Counted from the first letter of the stretch, positions 1 to 8,099 are shown. The stretch is 39,605 nucleotides of DNA from an uncultured bacterium (GCA_903822075.1 CAIJNK010000010.1:1-39605); one strand, 5' to 3'. The notes: generated from the sequence alone by a model not told the origin. Numbers and translations are program-made.

Positions 1-459
1 ATAGAAAACATCAAACCACAAGGCCTCGGATGTGTTCTGCATAATCCGAACCTCATACGGCCCGCCGCTTTTCTGCCCTCGATAGTACCCACCATCCGTT
101 GACCACCATATGAACTCCCAGGTTTCAACGAGTTGTATCTCGCGACAGCCCAGGGGGGTTGTTACTACCGTTACTTCGGGGTTTGTCTTTTCTTTACTCA
201 GAAACCAGATGATTCCCAAGGTCAGAAGAGCCGCAAGTATGGCTGCGATGGCTAGCGACAACAACCCGAAACCTTTTCGTGCTGATGTCGCAGTCGCACC
301 TGTTGTTGTGGTCGATCCTCCCATCTTCTTCAGAATTGGAGGAACGAATAGCGCGGCTAAAATTACGCCGACCACTATTCCTAACCCCCACATTAAACCA
401 AAGAAATGATAGATAACCACCAGCAGGCACAAAACCAGTGCCGTCAGTAGCAACTTCAT
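1..459 (-). CDS. Multi-TM membrane protein of unknown function, partial (3' end beyond the left edge)
   Basis: The reading frame is open from an ATG at 457-459 to the window edge, giving 153 residues without a stop. It begins MKLLLTALVLCLLVVIYHFF. Two hydrophobic segments follow each other closely at residues 1-43, with a Gly-rich turn. A Thr/Ala/Ser-rich linker leads to a further TM segment near residues 64-87, and then a soluble part containing VETWEFIWW and GGYYRGQKSGG. The start is supported by an AGGAGG ribosome site a few bases upstream. The ATG overlaps the TGA of the SPFH gene (ATGA), so translation is probably coupled and the two proteins may act together in the membrane. I do not recognise the family. 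The coding frame is real on grounds of ribosome site, overlap and length, but the C-terminus is unseen. Confidence 0.75.
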   Translation of the reverse strand, partial: MKLLLTALVLCLLVVIYHFFGLMWGLGIVVGVILAALFVPPILKKMGGSTTTTGATATSARKGFGLLSLAIAAILAALLTLGIIWFLSKEKTNPEVTVVTTPLGCREIQLVETWEFIWWSTDGGYYRGQKSGGPYEVRIMQNTSEALWFDVFY

Positions 460-1721
460 GGCTTACCTCCTTTGCCCGTTGATATTGCGGCCGTAACATT
501 TGAACCACTTTCAACCAGTGTTCCCAGTTTTGTTTCGGACAAACCTTTTGTCCGGAGCATTTCACGGGAAATCCTCTCAGCTTGATCGGGACTCATACCC
601 TCCTTTATCAGTTTTTTGATCGTGCTGAGCAATATTTCCTGTTGGGCTAGCATGTCTTCCTGGTTGGCTCTTTTCACGGCTTTTATACCAGCCGCTTCCT
701 GATTCTTTACATATCTGGTCGTATTGGCTATCCGTATCTTCTCGATATCTTCCGGCTTTCCAGCCAGTTCATAATCGACATAGGTAATCTTCTTAGATTC
801 AAAGGTTACCCCGTAAACCTGAATTTCACCTATATTGTCGATTATTTCCTGGACCAGATCACAATACTCGGATACCGGTTCACCACCCTCACTTTTCTTG
901 GGTGCTCTTTGTTCAATGAGCTCGTCTTGGCTGGTATGTCCCAGGAAAGCCTGGACAAACCGCATCAACTTACCTTGAACGCCGTTCATCCAATTCGTGG
1001 CGATGATGGCCAGATGGGGATCATCTATTGTCCCTTGGAGCATCAGGAGAATGTTAACCAGAATTCTTTCGAGTTTCTGATCATCTCCTGTTTGCTTTTT
1101 ACCCGGCTTATCTTTATCTGAATCCCGGCCAAGAACCAGCTCTGGCAGCTTGAAGCCGAAAGTCTTGGTGATAGCAAAGGTGGTGATTGGTTCATCTTTG
1201 TGTTCGACGAATTTACCACCCTCGACGCTAAACCAACTCATTCTTCGTTCAAGCAAACCATGAATGAAGGGAACGCCGACAAAGCGGATCCCCAACAGTC
1301 GTTCCACCGGACCGAGAGTTTGTAAAACCTTACCTCTCGCACCCAGATCGACAAATTTACCCAAGGGGTACCCATCGCACTCTATCAACTTCATGTTCTT
1401 GGAGTTGTAGATTATACCAACCACTTCTCCGCCTTTTGTGACAAAGGCGAAGCGGTTGATCGGCAGAGTGACGTAGAACGTATTTAGGCCACTCTTCGCG
1501 TATATGAACGCGGCTAGCAAGTACACCCCAACTGTCAGCAGAAAACCGAGACAGACATGATATACCCGGACAGATTGAACGATGTCCGTCAGCCTGGTAA
1601 GACCAGAAATCGCGAACGTCTTTCCGTCGACGTTTTCGCAAATAACTGGGCCCCAAGCGAGCCAACTCAATGCAGCGGCAATGCCAACCAACAGAACAAA
1701 CAACCATTTTCTCCAACTCAT
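456..1721 (-). CDS. SPFH/band 7 domain membrane protein
   Basis: This 421-residue protein is read from ATG 1721, which has an AGAAAGG ribosome site. An in-frame TTG 30 bases upstream lacks one. Two N-terminal TM segments lie at about residues 5-25 and 48-70. The segment starting NTFYVTLPINRFAFVTKGGE looks like the first strand of an SPFH (stomatin/prohibitin/flotillin) domain. It is followed by a long domain and then a charged helical stretch (about 330-395) rich in Ala, Glu and Lys, typical of the coiled coil after SPFH domains. SPFH proteins form membrane scaffolds that organise lipids or hold partner proteases; the partner here is inferred to be the overlapping downstream membrane protein. 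A TTGACT-17-TAATCT promoter lies upstream. The SPFH assignment rests on pattern and topology, not on a search. Confidence 0.68.
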   Translation of the reverse strand: MSWRKWLFVLLVGIAAALSWLAWGPVICENVDGKTFAISGLTRLTDIVQSVRVYHVCLGFLLTVGVYLLAAFIYAKSGLNTFYVTLPINRFAFVTKGGEVVGIIYNSKNMKLIECDGYPLGKFVDLGARGKVLQTLGPVERLLGIRFVGVPFIHGLLERRMSWFSVEGGKFVEHKDEPITTFAITKTFGFKLPELVLGRDSDKDKPGKKQTGDDQKLERILVNILLMLQGTIDDPHLAIIATNWMNGVQGKLMRFVQAFLGHTSQDELIEQRAPKKSEGGEPVSEYCDLVQEIIDNIGEIQVYGVTFESKKITYVDYELAGKPEDIEKIRIANTTRYVKNQEAAGIKAVKRANQEDMLAQQEILLSTIKKLIKEGMSPDQAERISREMLRTKGLSETKLGTLVESGSNVTAAISTGKGGKP

Positions 1722-1845
1722 TTCACACCAACCCTTTCTGTACAAGCGCAACTTAACTGCTTACATTTTGTTTCCAAACCTTGTCAAAGATCTGGTAGGG
1801 GATCTTCCCCTTCTGAGGTAATTTTACCTCTGTTGTCTGTTGCTC

Positions 1846-1874
1846 AGATTAGCATATTTCAACACAAAAGTCAA
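1846..1874 (-). promoter_or_regulatory. Promoter of the SPFH operon
   Basis: On the minus strand, TTGACT (1869-1874) and TAATCT (1846-1851) are separated by 17 bases. The spacer ends TATGC, so the -10 is of the extended TGC type that recurs in this window. The leader of about 115 bases contains a GAGGTAA/TTACCTC hairpin at about 1814-1829. Confidence 0.7.
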
Positions 1875-1939
1875 GGTAAAATTGAGTCGGAACTTCCATG
1901 TGAAATACGCCTTAAAATAAGGTTTAAATGATAATTTAG

Positions 1940-2020
1940 TGGGCGAGGGGAGACTTGAACTCCCATGCCTTGCGGCACTAGCTCCTAAGGCTAGCGTGTC
2001 TACCGTTTCACCACTCGCCC
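1940..2020 (-). tRNA. tRNA-Leu (anticodon TAG)
   Basis: Acceptor strands GGGCGAG and CTCGCCC pair perfectly with discriminator A at 1940. The anticodon loop CTTAGGA gives TAG (reads CUA/CUG). A long variable arm (TGCCGCAAGGCA) marks it as class II, and the T arm is GGGAGTTCAAGTCTCCC. CCA is not encoded. It is the last gene of a five-tRNA cluster transcribed right to left. Confidence 0.95.
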
Positions 2021-2062
2021 GATGCGTTAGTTTCTATATTATTATCGCAAACAAAACGCTTG

Positions 2063-2135
2063 TCCGCCCGCTCGGGATCGAACCGAGGACCTTATCCTTA
2101 AGAGGGATCTGCTCTACCAGCTGAGCTACGGGCGG
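2063..2135 (-). tRNA. tRNA-Lys (anticodon CTT)
   Basis: Acceptor strands CCGCCCG and CGGGCGG pair perfectly. The D arm is GCTC/GAGC, the anticodon loop CTCTTAA gives CTT (AAG codons), and the T arm is CTCGGTTCGATCCCGAG. The outermost pair of the anticodon stem (27-43) looks like a G-A mismatch. CCA is not encoded. Confidence 0.93.
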
Positions 2136-2212
2136 GAACCAGAAAAGAATAACAGAAAAAAAGAAAATAATCAAATAATGATAAATAATCTTGCTGTCGA
2201 AGTTATATTGTG

Positions 2213-2284
2213 TGCCCCCAGCTGGAATCGAACCAGCATTTCAAGCTTCGGAGGCCTGCGCTCTATCCGTTGAGCTATGGGAGC
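2213..2284 (-). tRNA. tRNA-Arg (anticodon CCG)
   Basis: The acceptor 5' strand GCTCCCA pairs with TGGGGGC through one G-T wobble. The anticodon loop CTCCGAA gives CCG (reads CGG), and the T arm is GCTGGTTCGATTCCAGC. CCA is not encoded. Confidence 0.93.
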
Positions 2285-2286
2285 TT

Positions 2287-2373
2287 TGGTGCCCGGAATC
2301 GGAATCGAACCGATATGGTGTTGCCACCGAGAGATTTTAAGTCTCTTGCGTCTACCTATTTCGCCACCCGGGC
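2287..2373 (-). tRNA. tRNA-Leu (anticodon TAA), CCA encoded
   Basis: The acceptor strands are GCCCGGG and TCCGGGC. The anticodon arm is AGAGA-CTTAAAA-TCTCT, giving TAA (reads UUA/UUG). There is a long class II variable arm and a T arm ATCGGTTCGATTCCGAT. Unlike its neighbours it carries an encoded CCA (2287-2289 on the complementary strand). Confidence 0.95.
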
Positions 2374-2395
2374 ATATTTAAATTTCAATTTACGG

Positions 2396-2467
2396 AGGCC
2401 TGGGGCGGAATTGAACCGCCGTATAAAGATTTTGCAGATCTTTGCCTTACCACTTGGCTACCAGGCC
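2396..2467 (-). tRNA. tRNA-Cys (anticodon GCA)
   Basis: Acceptor strands GGCCTGG and CCAGGCC pair perfectly. The anticodon arm AAGAT-CTGCAAA-ATCTT gives GCA, and the T arm is GGCGGTTCAATTCCGCC with discriminator T. It is the first tRNA of the cluster and lies about 45 bases after rbfA on the same strand, so read-through from infB-rbfA is possible. Confidence 0.95.
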
Positions 2468-2512
2468 GACAGGTAAAATACTAGCACAAAAGTCTGATTC
2501 CTGAAAGAATAA

Positions 2513-2842
2513 TTATTTTGTGGTTATTATCTCGTCAATTCGTTGCCGGTGCTTTTCTCCGCGGTCAATGTCAAAATGAAAATAAGGCATTCGGCCGGTC
2601 TTCACTTTTTCATTCATATATTCTCGGAAGTCTGTTAACTGTCGGCGAGCAAATTCCAAGGCTGCTTCTTGTTTGCTTTCCGGTAAGACCGTAAAAAGGA
2701 CCGTGGCTTCTCGAGCTTCTTTACCAATGAGTACATTAGTCACGGTGATAAGTGAGGCGCCGCTAGATTCCCGTTGTAGGAACTCGGCCGCCCACTTATG
2801 AATCTGATCTTTTAATTTTTCATCTTTAAAAGTGGTATTCAT
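2513..2842 (-). CDS. rbfA: Ribosome-binding factor A (RbfA)
   Basis: RbfA binds the 30S subunit and helps mature the 5' end of 16S rRNA. The 109-residue product has the size and KH-like pattern of the family. The N-terminal helix contains LKDQIHKWAAEFLQRE. The strands ASLITVTNVLIGKEAREATV and LFTVLPESKQ carry the family's pattern of conserved change points, and the C-terminal part PYFHFDIDRGEKHRQRIDEI matches the usual ending of RbfA. It starts one base after the infB stop codon, the classic infB-rbfA order, so the two are co-translated. No separate promoter is needed. Confidence 0.93.
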   Translation of the reverse strand: MNTTFKDEKLKDQIHKWAAEFLQRESSGASLITVTNVLIGKEAREATVLFTVLPESKQEAALEFARRQLTDFREYMNEKVKTGRMPYFHFDIDRGEKHRQRIDEIITTK

Positions 2843-2843
2843 G

Positions 2844-4334
2844 TTATTTTTGGATTATTTGGTAAGCTTCAATTTTATCTCCGGGGGCCGGAGTGATAGC
2901 TGACTGTAGTTGGCAACCAAACTCGACGCCGGACCGAACCTCGCTCACCTTTTCTTTCATTTGCTGGAGTTCGCGAATTTTTCCACGTCCAATTTCAATT
3001 TCTCGACGTATCAATTTTACTTCGTCACCAACCCTGATCTCACCTTCTTCCACTCGAGCCCCGATGACATTCTTATCTTTTACGGCACTAAAGAATTTTA
3101 GGATTTTGGCGCGGCCAGTCATTTCTTCAACATTTACTTTGGGTGTCTTGGCGATGGCCATTTCTTGGAGCCACTCGGTCAACTTATATATAATATTAAA
3201 AGTCATTATTTGAATGCCGGATTTTTCGGCTGAGGCCAGAGCCTTCTGGTCGGCTTTTACATTAAAACCTAGGACTAAAGAGCCGGCCTTTCCACCCAAC
3301 ATGTGGATGTCATTTTCTGTGATGTCACCAACACCAAAATGCACTATTTTTACTTTCATTCGATCTGTCTTTATTTTCTCCAGTTCGTGTTCAATGCCCT
3401 CAATTGAACCGGTAACGTCTGCTTTTATTATTACATCAATCGTTCCAATGTTTTCTCCTTCCTCTGTTGGCACGTATTTTATGAGAATTGGTTCTTGATA
3501 ACTCAGGATGGACATCAAGGCTTCTTCCTTGTCCGTAAAAGCAAAGAATTTATTGCCAACTTTTGGCAAGGTATCAAAGCCAATAATCTTGATAGGGGAA
3601 GAGAAAGTTGCTTCAGATATTTTTTTACCTAAAAAATCCTCCATAATCCTAGTTGGCGCCAAAGCTTTGCCGCAAGTCACAAACATTCCGCTTTTAATAG
3701 TTCCATCTTTGATTATCATCGTAGCAGAAATACCTTTCTGTTTGTTCATGTTGGCCTCAATGATTACCCCTTCAGCTAGTTTATCTTTATCGCCTCGAAG
3801 TTCAGACATTTCGGCTACCAAGAGCATTAGGTCCATAAGCTGATCTACCCCTTGGCCGGTCTTGGCGGAAATCGGCATGAAAGGTACTTCACCACCGTAC
3901 CCCTCTAGGTATATTTCATTTTCTGCTAGGTTAACTTTTGTTCTTTCAATATCGGCACCGGGTTTGTCGATTTTGTTGATAGCCACAATCATCGGTGTTT
4001 GGCTTTCCTGGATACAATGGAGTGCTTCCAGAGTCTGTTTTTTTACGCCGTCTTCGGCAGAAACAACAAGTACGGCAATATCGGCTACACTGGCACCACG
4101 CTGTCTGATTTTAGCAAAACTTTCATGTCCGGGAGTATCCAGAAAAGTGATTTTCTGGCCTTTGTGAGTTACTTCATAAGCCGAAATTTTCTGGGTAATT
4201 CCACCAGCTTCCGAATCAACAATATTGGTTTTTCGAATGTAGTCTAAGAGTGTCGATTTGCCATGATCAATATGCCCCATGATGCAGATTACGGGTGGAC
4301 GCTCGGTTTTCTTTTGTGCGTTCTCTTTGGCCAT
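2844..4334 (-). CDS. infB: Translation initiation factor IF-2 (short form)
   Basis: IF-2 is the GTPase that brings initiator tRNA to the ribosome. G1 GHIDHGKST lies at residues 20-28, the switch motif DTPGHE at about 66-71, and G4 NKID at about 120. The translation-factor beta-barrel, IF2-specific domain III and C-terminal domain follow. At 496 residues it lacks the long N-terminal region of typical IF-2 (E. coli 890 aa) and starts almost directly at the G domain, as is common in reduced bacteria. The start MAKENAQKK is preceded on the minus strand by TAAAAT, with 5 bases between this -10-like box and the ATG. That suggests a leaderless or very short leader. It is followed one base later by rbfA. 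Confidence 0.95.
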   Translation of the reverse strand: MAKENAQKKTERPPVICIMGHIDHGKSTLLDYIRKTNIVDSEAGGITQKISAYEVTHKGQKITFLDTPGHESFAKIRQRGASVADIAVLVVSAEDGVKKQTLEALHCIQESQTPMIVAINKIDKPGADIERTKVNLAENEIYLEGYGGEVPFMPISAKTGQGVDQLMDLMLLVAEMSELRGDKDKLAEGVIIEANMNKQKGISATMIIKDGTIKSGMFVTCGKALAPTRIMEDFLGKKISEATFSSPIKIIGFDTLPKVGNKFFAFTDKEEALMSILSYQEPILIKYVPTEEGENIGTIDVIIKADVTGSIEGIEHELEKIKTDRMKVKIVHFGVGDITENDIHMLGGKAGSLVLGFNVKADQKALASAEKSGIQIMTFNIIYKLTEWLQEMAIAKTPKVNVEEMTGRAKILKFFSAVKDKNVIGARVEEGEIRVGDEVKLIRREIEIGRGKIRELQQMKEKVSEVRSGVEFGCQLQSAITPAPGDKIEAYQIIQK

Positions 4335-4378
4335 ATTGAATTTTAAAGGGTAATTTTAAACGAAAAACGTTCATGATT

Positions 4379-4849
4379 TTACTTTATTTTGATGGAATCT
4401 TTAGCTTTATTCATGGCCTCTCTTTCTTCGGCTGTCAGTTCACCTTGTTCGGAAACTAAATTCTTGATTGGCTTGGAAAAAACACTGACATGATCTCGGC
4501 TATACATGCTCGAAATGATGACGCCGTCTTTCTCTTCGTTTAAGAAGGCTGTGGCAAAGCTCTGATTACCGCCAGAACCGTCACCCTTAAAAGGGTTGAA
4601 ACGAATTGTTTCCAAACCGGAGATGGTCTTCTTCAGACGTGCATCAGTGGCCTTAAAGGTTTCAAGGGCTTCATTCTTGAATTTCTTGAGTTCAACAATT
4701 TCCTTATTCAATAAAGCAAAAGATTCGTCCAGGTTTTTACTTTTACCAATCAAGAGCTTACCCAGTTTGTTTTGTAGCCAAACAATCCAGATAAACAAGA
4801 TTATTATAACGAGCGCCAGCGCGCCCAAGGTGTATATTTCAAAAGTCAT
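4379..4849 (-). CDS. DUF4446 family membrane-anchored protein
   Basis: This 156-residue protein begins MTFEIYTLGALALVIIILFI, one N-terminal TM helix. A Lys/Glu-rich coiled-coil region (about 35-85) follows, then a small globular domain with IRFNPFKGDGSGGNQSFATA and YSRDHVSVFSKPI, which I recognise as the conserved core of DUF4446. Function is unknown. A longer frame starts at 4891, but TATAAT with a TTGTCT element 17 bases further up lies inside that extension. ATG 4849 sits 7-8 bases after the -10, so the mRNA is probably leaderless and this start is preferred. It lies 44 bases upstream of infB on the same strand and may be co-transcribed with it. Confidence 0.8.
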   Translation of the reverse strand: MTFEIYTLGALALVIIILFIWIVWLQNKLGKLLIGKSKNLDESFALLNKEIVELKKFKNEALETFKATDARLKKTISGLETIRFNPFKGDGSGGNQSFATAFLNEEKDGVIISSMYSRDHVSVFSKPIKNLVSEQGELTAEEREAMNKAKDSIKIK

Positions 4850-4912
4850 ACAGTGAAGGATTATACCCCAGAATAATAAAAAAGACAACAAGAAATTATA
4901 TTGCAGAAATCA

Positions 4913-4945
4913 GAAAAGAAAAAGGCTGGCGTTCTTACGTCAGCC
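4913..4945 (-). terminator. Rho-independent terminator after the 4968-5432 gene
   Basis: GGCTGGCG (4924-4931) pairs with CGTCAGCC (4938-4945) around a 6-base loop. On the minus strand the stem is followed by a T-rich run (complement of 4913-4923). Confidence 0.75.
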
Positions 4946-4967
4946 CATGATAACCGATTACCTGATA

Positions 4968-5432
4968 TTACTTGAACATTTGGAACTCTCTTTCCGATCT
5001 TGGCTCACCGTGTGGTAGCCGCCGAATTCTGAACGGGTAACCACCCCTACTGAATCTCATGTTCATGGTTGTGCATTTGGTGCAGGTTAACTTTGCCAAC
5101 CTTGGGAATTTTTGCTCGACGTCATCCCGAGAAACTGGTCGATTTTTTCTTTCCCGAAGGGTACCTATGATGGCAGCTTCACCTGTATTCCAATTGAAGC
5201 TGGAAATCAGGTTCCAATCTTCCTCCGTCAAGTTTGGATTATCGGGTCTTAGCGGTTTTTTACGCCCGCCTGGTTCAATCTTCACTTTTACGATCGGAGT
5301 TTTCTTGACTTTGATCGTCACGGATACTTCCACAGTCTCTCCTTTGGAAAGCATCTGTCCGGCGGTGACCCAGTCCTCCAGTTCCTCAGCGATTTCTCGC
5401 TCTTTTGTGACCAGTAGTGCTGCTGGTATCAT
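4968..5432 (-). CDS. Unknown soluble protein
   Basis: This 154-residue protein begins MIPAALLVTKEREIAEELED. An acidic helical N-terminus is followed by a strand-rich segment (VEVSVTIKVKKTPIVKVKIE), a basic GGRKKPLRP linker, and a C-terminal part with TCTKCTTMNMRFSRGGYPFR. That part has one CxxC pair and many Arg residues, which could suit a metal site or nucleic-acid contact, but only one pair is visible. It has its own terminator. A TTGACA (5496-5501 complement) with an AT-rich -10 region lies upstream, and a GAAAGGG ribosome site precedes the ATG. I do not recognise the family. The coding call rests on signals and composition typical of the other small accessory genes here. Confidence 0.6.
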   Translation of the reverse strand: MIPAALLVTKEREIAEELEDWVTAGQMLSKGETVEVSVTIKVKKTPIVKVKIEPGGRKKPLRPDNPNLTEEDWNLISSFNWNTGEAAIIGTLRERKNRPVSRDDVEQKFPRLAKLTCTKCTTMNMRFSRGGYPFRIRRLPHGEPRSEREFQMFK

Positions 5433-5493
5433 TCTAGCCCTTTCTATGTAGGTTGTTCTTATCTGTTAAATAGGTTATATCATAATAGTACAC

Positions 5494-5522
5494 TTGTCAA
5501 ACTTAAAAATATCTGGTAGTAT
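5494..5522 (+). promoter_or_regulatory. Promoter of the cysteine desulfurase gene, leaderless type
   Basis: TTGTCA (5494-5499), 17 bases, TAGTAT (5517-5522), then 7 bases to ATG 5530. The expected transcription start falls on or next to the start codon. Confidence 0.7.
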
Positions 5523-5529
5523 ATTCCAA

Positions 5530-6717
5530 ATGAGAGGAAGAAAAGTAATCTATCTCGATAGTGCCGCCACTACCCCAGTCCGAAAGGAGGTGGTTTTGGC
5601 CATGAAACCGTATTGGAGTGAAGGTTTTGGCAATCCGGGCTCGATCACAAAAATCGGGGTAAAAGCCAGGGAAGCGGTGGAAAATTCCCGAAAGATTATT
5701 GCCGAATGTTTGAACGCTAGACCGCAAGAAATAACTTTTACTTCTGGTGGTACAGAATCAAATAATCTGGCGATTTTTGGAGTGGTAAATGATTTGGTAA
5801 AGAAAGGAGTGAAGATTTTTGATATGCATTTTATCACTACCAATATTGAACATAGTTCTGTTACAGAATGTTTTAAAGAGTTGGAGAGACGGGGAGGGAA
5901 AGTGGATTATTTGAAAGTGAATGAAAAGGGAATTGTTGAGCCAAAAGATTTGCGAAAAATTATCAAGCCGAATACGGTTTTGGTTTCAATCGGTTACGCC
6001 AATAATGAGATTGGTACCATTCAGCTAATCCGAGAAATTGCCAAAGAAATCCGCCACGCCCGAAAAACAAATCCTGCTTTGCTTTTTCACACCGATGCCA
6101 GTCAGGCCGGACTATATTTGAATTTGAACGTTTTGGAGTTGGGTGTGGATTTGCTTACCTTAGATGCACAAAAAATTTATGGTCCGAAAGGAGTGGGAAT
6201 TTTGTTCGTCAAAGCCGGCGTGGAAATATCGCCGATCATTTTTGGCGGTGGACAGGAAAAAGGTTTACGTTCCGGAACAGAAAATGTGCCGTTAATTGTT
6301 GGTATGGCTAATAGTCTTGAGGTTAGTAGAAAAGATTTTACAAAAAAAGCCGATAAAATTAAAATCGTTCGTGATTATTTGTGGCAAAAAATTCAGAAGG
6401 AAATTCCGGAAGCAATTTTGAACGGGGACTTGGAAAATCGCCTGCCGAATAATTTGAACATTTCCATTCTGGGCATTGATTCGGAATTTACCGTTTTGTG
6501 TCTGGATGAAGCCGGTATTGTCTGTTCCACTAAAAGCGCTTGCAATCATGATGAAGACGGCTCATTTGTCGTCCGCGCTCTTGGTAAGTCTGAAGAACTA
6601 TCAAAATCCACTTTACGTTTTTCTTTGGGAGATGATGTTACTAAAAATGAGGTTGATTATGTCGTAAAAATATTAAAAAATATTGTGCAGAAGCAGTTGA
6701 CATTGGTTACTGTTTAG
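5530..6717 (+). CDS. Cysteine desulfurase (NifS/IscS family)
   Basis: This PLP enzyme of aminotransferase class V takes sulfur from cysteine for Fe-S clusters and tRNA thiolation. The product is 395 residues from ATG 5530; an upstream TTG overlaps the -35 box and is rejected. Visible motifs are YLDSAATTP near the N-terminus, TSGGTESNN (PLP phosphate contact), HTDASQAG, the PLP lysine K215 in LDAQKIYGPKG, and the catalytic Cys C338 in TKSACNHDEDGS. In most family members the residue before the PLP lysine is His (SGHK); here it is Gln. No scaffold protein gene (IscU/SufU) lies next to it. Small-genome bacteria often keep the enzyme mainly for tRNA sulfur modification, but that role is inferred. 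Confidence 0.92.
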   Translation: MRGRKVIYLDSAATTPVRKEVVLAMKPYWSEGFGNPGSITKIGVKAREAVENSRKIIAECLNARPQEITFTSGGTESNNLAIFGVVNDLVKKGVKIFDMHFITTNIEHSSVTECFKELERRGGKVDYLKVNEKGIVEPKDLRKIIKPNTVLVSIGYANNEIGTIQLIREIAKEIRHARKTNPALLFHTDASQAGLYLNLNVLELGVDLLTLDAQKIYGPKGVGILFVKAGVEISPIIFGGGQEKGLRSGTENVPLIVGMANSLEVSRKDFTKKADKIKIVRDYLWQKIQKEIPEAILNGDLENRLPNNLNISILGIDSEFTVLCLDEAGIVCSTKSACNHDEDGSFVVRALGKSEELSKSTLRFSLGDDVTKNEVDYVVKILKNIVQKQLTLVTV

Positions 6718-6725
6718 CTTAATCT
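6697..6725 (+). promoter_or_regulatory. Promoter of the 6762 gene, inside the end of the desulfurase gene
   Basis: TTGACA (6697-6702), 17 bases, TAATCT (6720-6725). The -35 lies within the last codons of the preceding gene. Confidence 0.7.
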
Positions 6726-6761
6726 GGAATTAGAAAGCATAGTGAAATATAGAAGGAGGCA

Positions 6762-7094
6762 ATGATGAACGTGACTAAGAGAGGCGTCTATTTTACTGAT
6801 CCGGGCGATATCACTCCAGATGAGATCTTGAACCAGATGACGAACCCGGATCGTGTCCCAATATGGCAGATGCACCCGTGTGTGCAGCATGCTATCAGGA
6901 TGTGTGATCTACAGCTACCAAGTATCATTCAGCGGTATGACACTGATCGCTGCCGTTGGGTTCGGGACCATACGCGGGGCGCGCAGATTTTCATGGAGAT
7001 ATATCGAGTCAGAAGAATATCGCTGAAATTCTCGCTGAAGTTTCTGAACGAGGTCACGTGCATTAGTTCATGGCCGACCCGTCATCGCAAATAG
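6762..7094 (+). CDS. Unknown small protein
   Basis: This 110-residue basic protein begins MMNVTKRGVYFTDPGDITPD. An AGGAGG ribosome site lies just upstream of two adjacent ATG codons (6762 and 6765; the first has the better spacing). It has Cys at three central positions (HPCVQHAIRMC, DRCRW) and a C-terminal Arg/Lys-rich helix (EIYRVRRISLKFSLKFL). No TM segment is visible. It stands as a single transcription unit with its own promoter and a compact terminator, and its codon choice is more GC-rich than that of the desulfurase before it. I do not recognise the family. Confidence 0.6.
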   Translation: MMNVTKRGVYFTDPGDITPDEILNQMTNPDRVPIWQMHPCVQHAIRMCDLQLPSIIQRYDTDRCRWVRDHTRGAQIFMEIYRVRRISLKFSLKFLNEVTCISSWPTRHRK

Positions 7095-7112
7095 TGGTAT
7101 GTCCACCGAGAG

Positions 7113-7143
7113 AAGGGCGTTGTCTGCGGACAGCGCCCTTTAA
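7113..7143 (+). terminator. Terminator of the 6762 gene
   Basis: AAGGGCG (7113-7119) pairs with CGCCCTT (7134-7140), with an inner TGTC/GACA extension, followed by TTTAAA. Confidence 0.7.
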
Positions 7144-7192
7144 ACCCTAAGAATTCACTTGATTTTTATGTATTAAGTTCTATAATACAGCC

Positions 7193-8053
7193 ATGGATAT
7201 GGAAAAACTGACAAAGCAACAAATAGTTTTAGTGACATTGCTCGTGAGCTTTGTCACTTCTATTGCCACGGGTATTGTGACAGTAGCTTTGATGGATCAG
7301 ACACCACCCGGAGTAACGCAAACTATTAACCGAGTGGTGGAAAGGACGATTGAAAAAGTTACCCCATCGCCAACCACTGATAACGCCGCCACCGTCTTAA
7401 CCAGGGAAACTGTTGTGGTCAGTGAAGACGACAAGGTTATGGAATCTGTTGATAAAAATAAAAACAGTGTGGTCAGGATCTATACCAACGCTAAAAACTC
7501 CGGAGATGTGGCTGAAAAAACGCTAATTGGTCTTGGAACAATCGTTTCAAAAGACGGCCTGATTGTGACTGGTGATGTTTTTGCGGATACAAACGGCCGC
7601 TATGTCGTAACTCTCGATAACAGTCATTTTTACGACGTCAATGTTTTGCCTAAAAAGGAAGGTGACCAGCTTTATTTTTTGAGAGTGATTCAGAGTAAAA
7701 AAAGTCCCATTAGTTTTACTCCCGTTACTTTTTCAGATTCGGATGGTTTGAAATTAGGTCAAACCGTGATTGCTTTGGGCGGACAAGAGCAGAATGCGGT
7801 TTTTACCGGCATAATCTCCAGTTTGAATATGTTGGAGTCGGCCAGTACCACCGCGACCTCTACCAATAATATTCGAAAAGTATCAGCCATCAATACCAGT
7901 ATTAGTCTGATTAACAGCCTCTCTGGTGGCCCTTTACTTAATTTGAGTGGAGAAATTGTTGGGCTGCTGGTCAGCCCAAGTTTGTCTGATAAGTATAATT
8001 TTCTTCCCGCCAATCAGTTGAGCAAAGAGACTGCCGAGGCCGCCATCTTATAG
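7193..8053 (+). CDS. Membrane-anchored trypsin-like (HtrA/Deg-type) protein, probably catalytically dead
   Basis: This 286-residue protein has one N-terminal TM helix (about residues 10-33), a Thr/Pro-rich stalk, then a chymotrypsin-fold domain resembling HtrA/DegP from about residue 85. The region GLGTIVSKDGLIVTGDVFAD aligns with the family's G-GS-G-I-LTN-HVV element, but the catalytic His position is not His. The usual D-x-A-V-L stretch is replaced by QLYFLRV. The serine loop is SLSGGPLLNLSGEIVG, which keeps SGGPL. With His and Asp apparently lost, it is more likely a binding or sensor protein than a protease. No PDZ domain follows. TATAAT (7181-7186) is 6 bases before the ATG, so the mRNA is probably leaderless. 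Confidence 0.78.
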   Translation: MDMEKLTKQQIVLVTLLVSFVTSIATGIVTVALMDQTPPGVTQTINRVVERTIEKVTPSPTTDNAATVLTRETVVVSEDDKVMESVDKNKNSVVRIYTNAKNSGDVAEKTLIGLGTIVSKDGLIVTGDVFADTNGRYVVTLDNSHFYDVNVLPKKEGDQLYFLRVIQSKKSPISFTPVTFSDSDGLKLGQTVIALGGQEQNAVFTGIISSLNMLESASTTATSTNNIRKVSAINTSISLINSLSGGPLLNLSGEIVGLLVSPSLSDKYNFLPANQLSKETAEAAIL

Positions 8054-8099
8054 AACTTTTAATTTGAAGTTTATCTTTATTTTGATATGATGTATTTCT

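Noticed and set aside
110-409. Plus-strand frame of 99 residues
   Set aside because: It lies antisense to the minus-strand partial membrane gene, which has a ribosome site, TM segments and an ATGA overlap; the plus frame has none of these.
1939-2476. Short plus-strand frames across 1939-2476
   Set aside because: They are translations through the antisense of the five tRNA genes.
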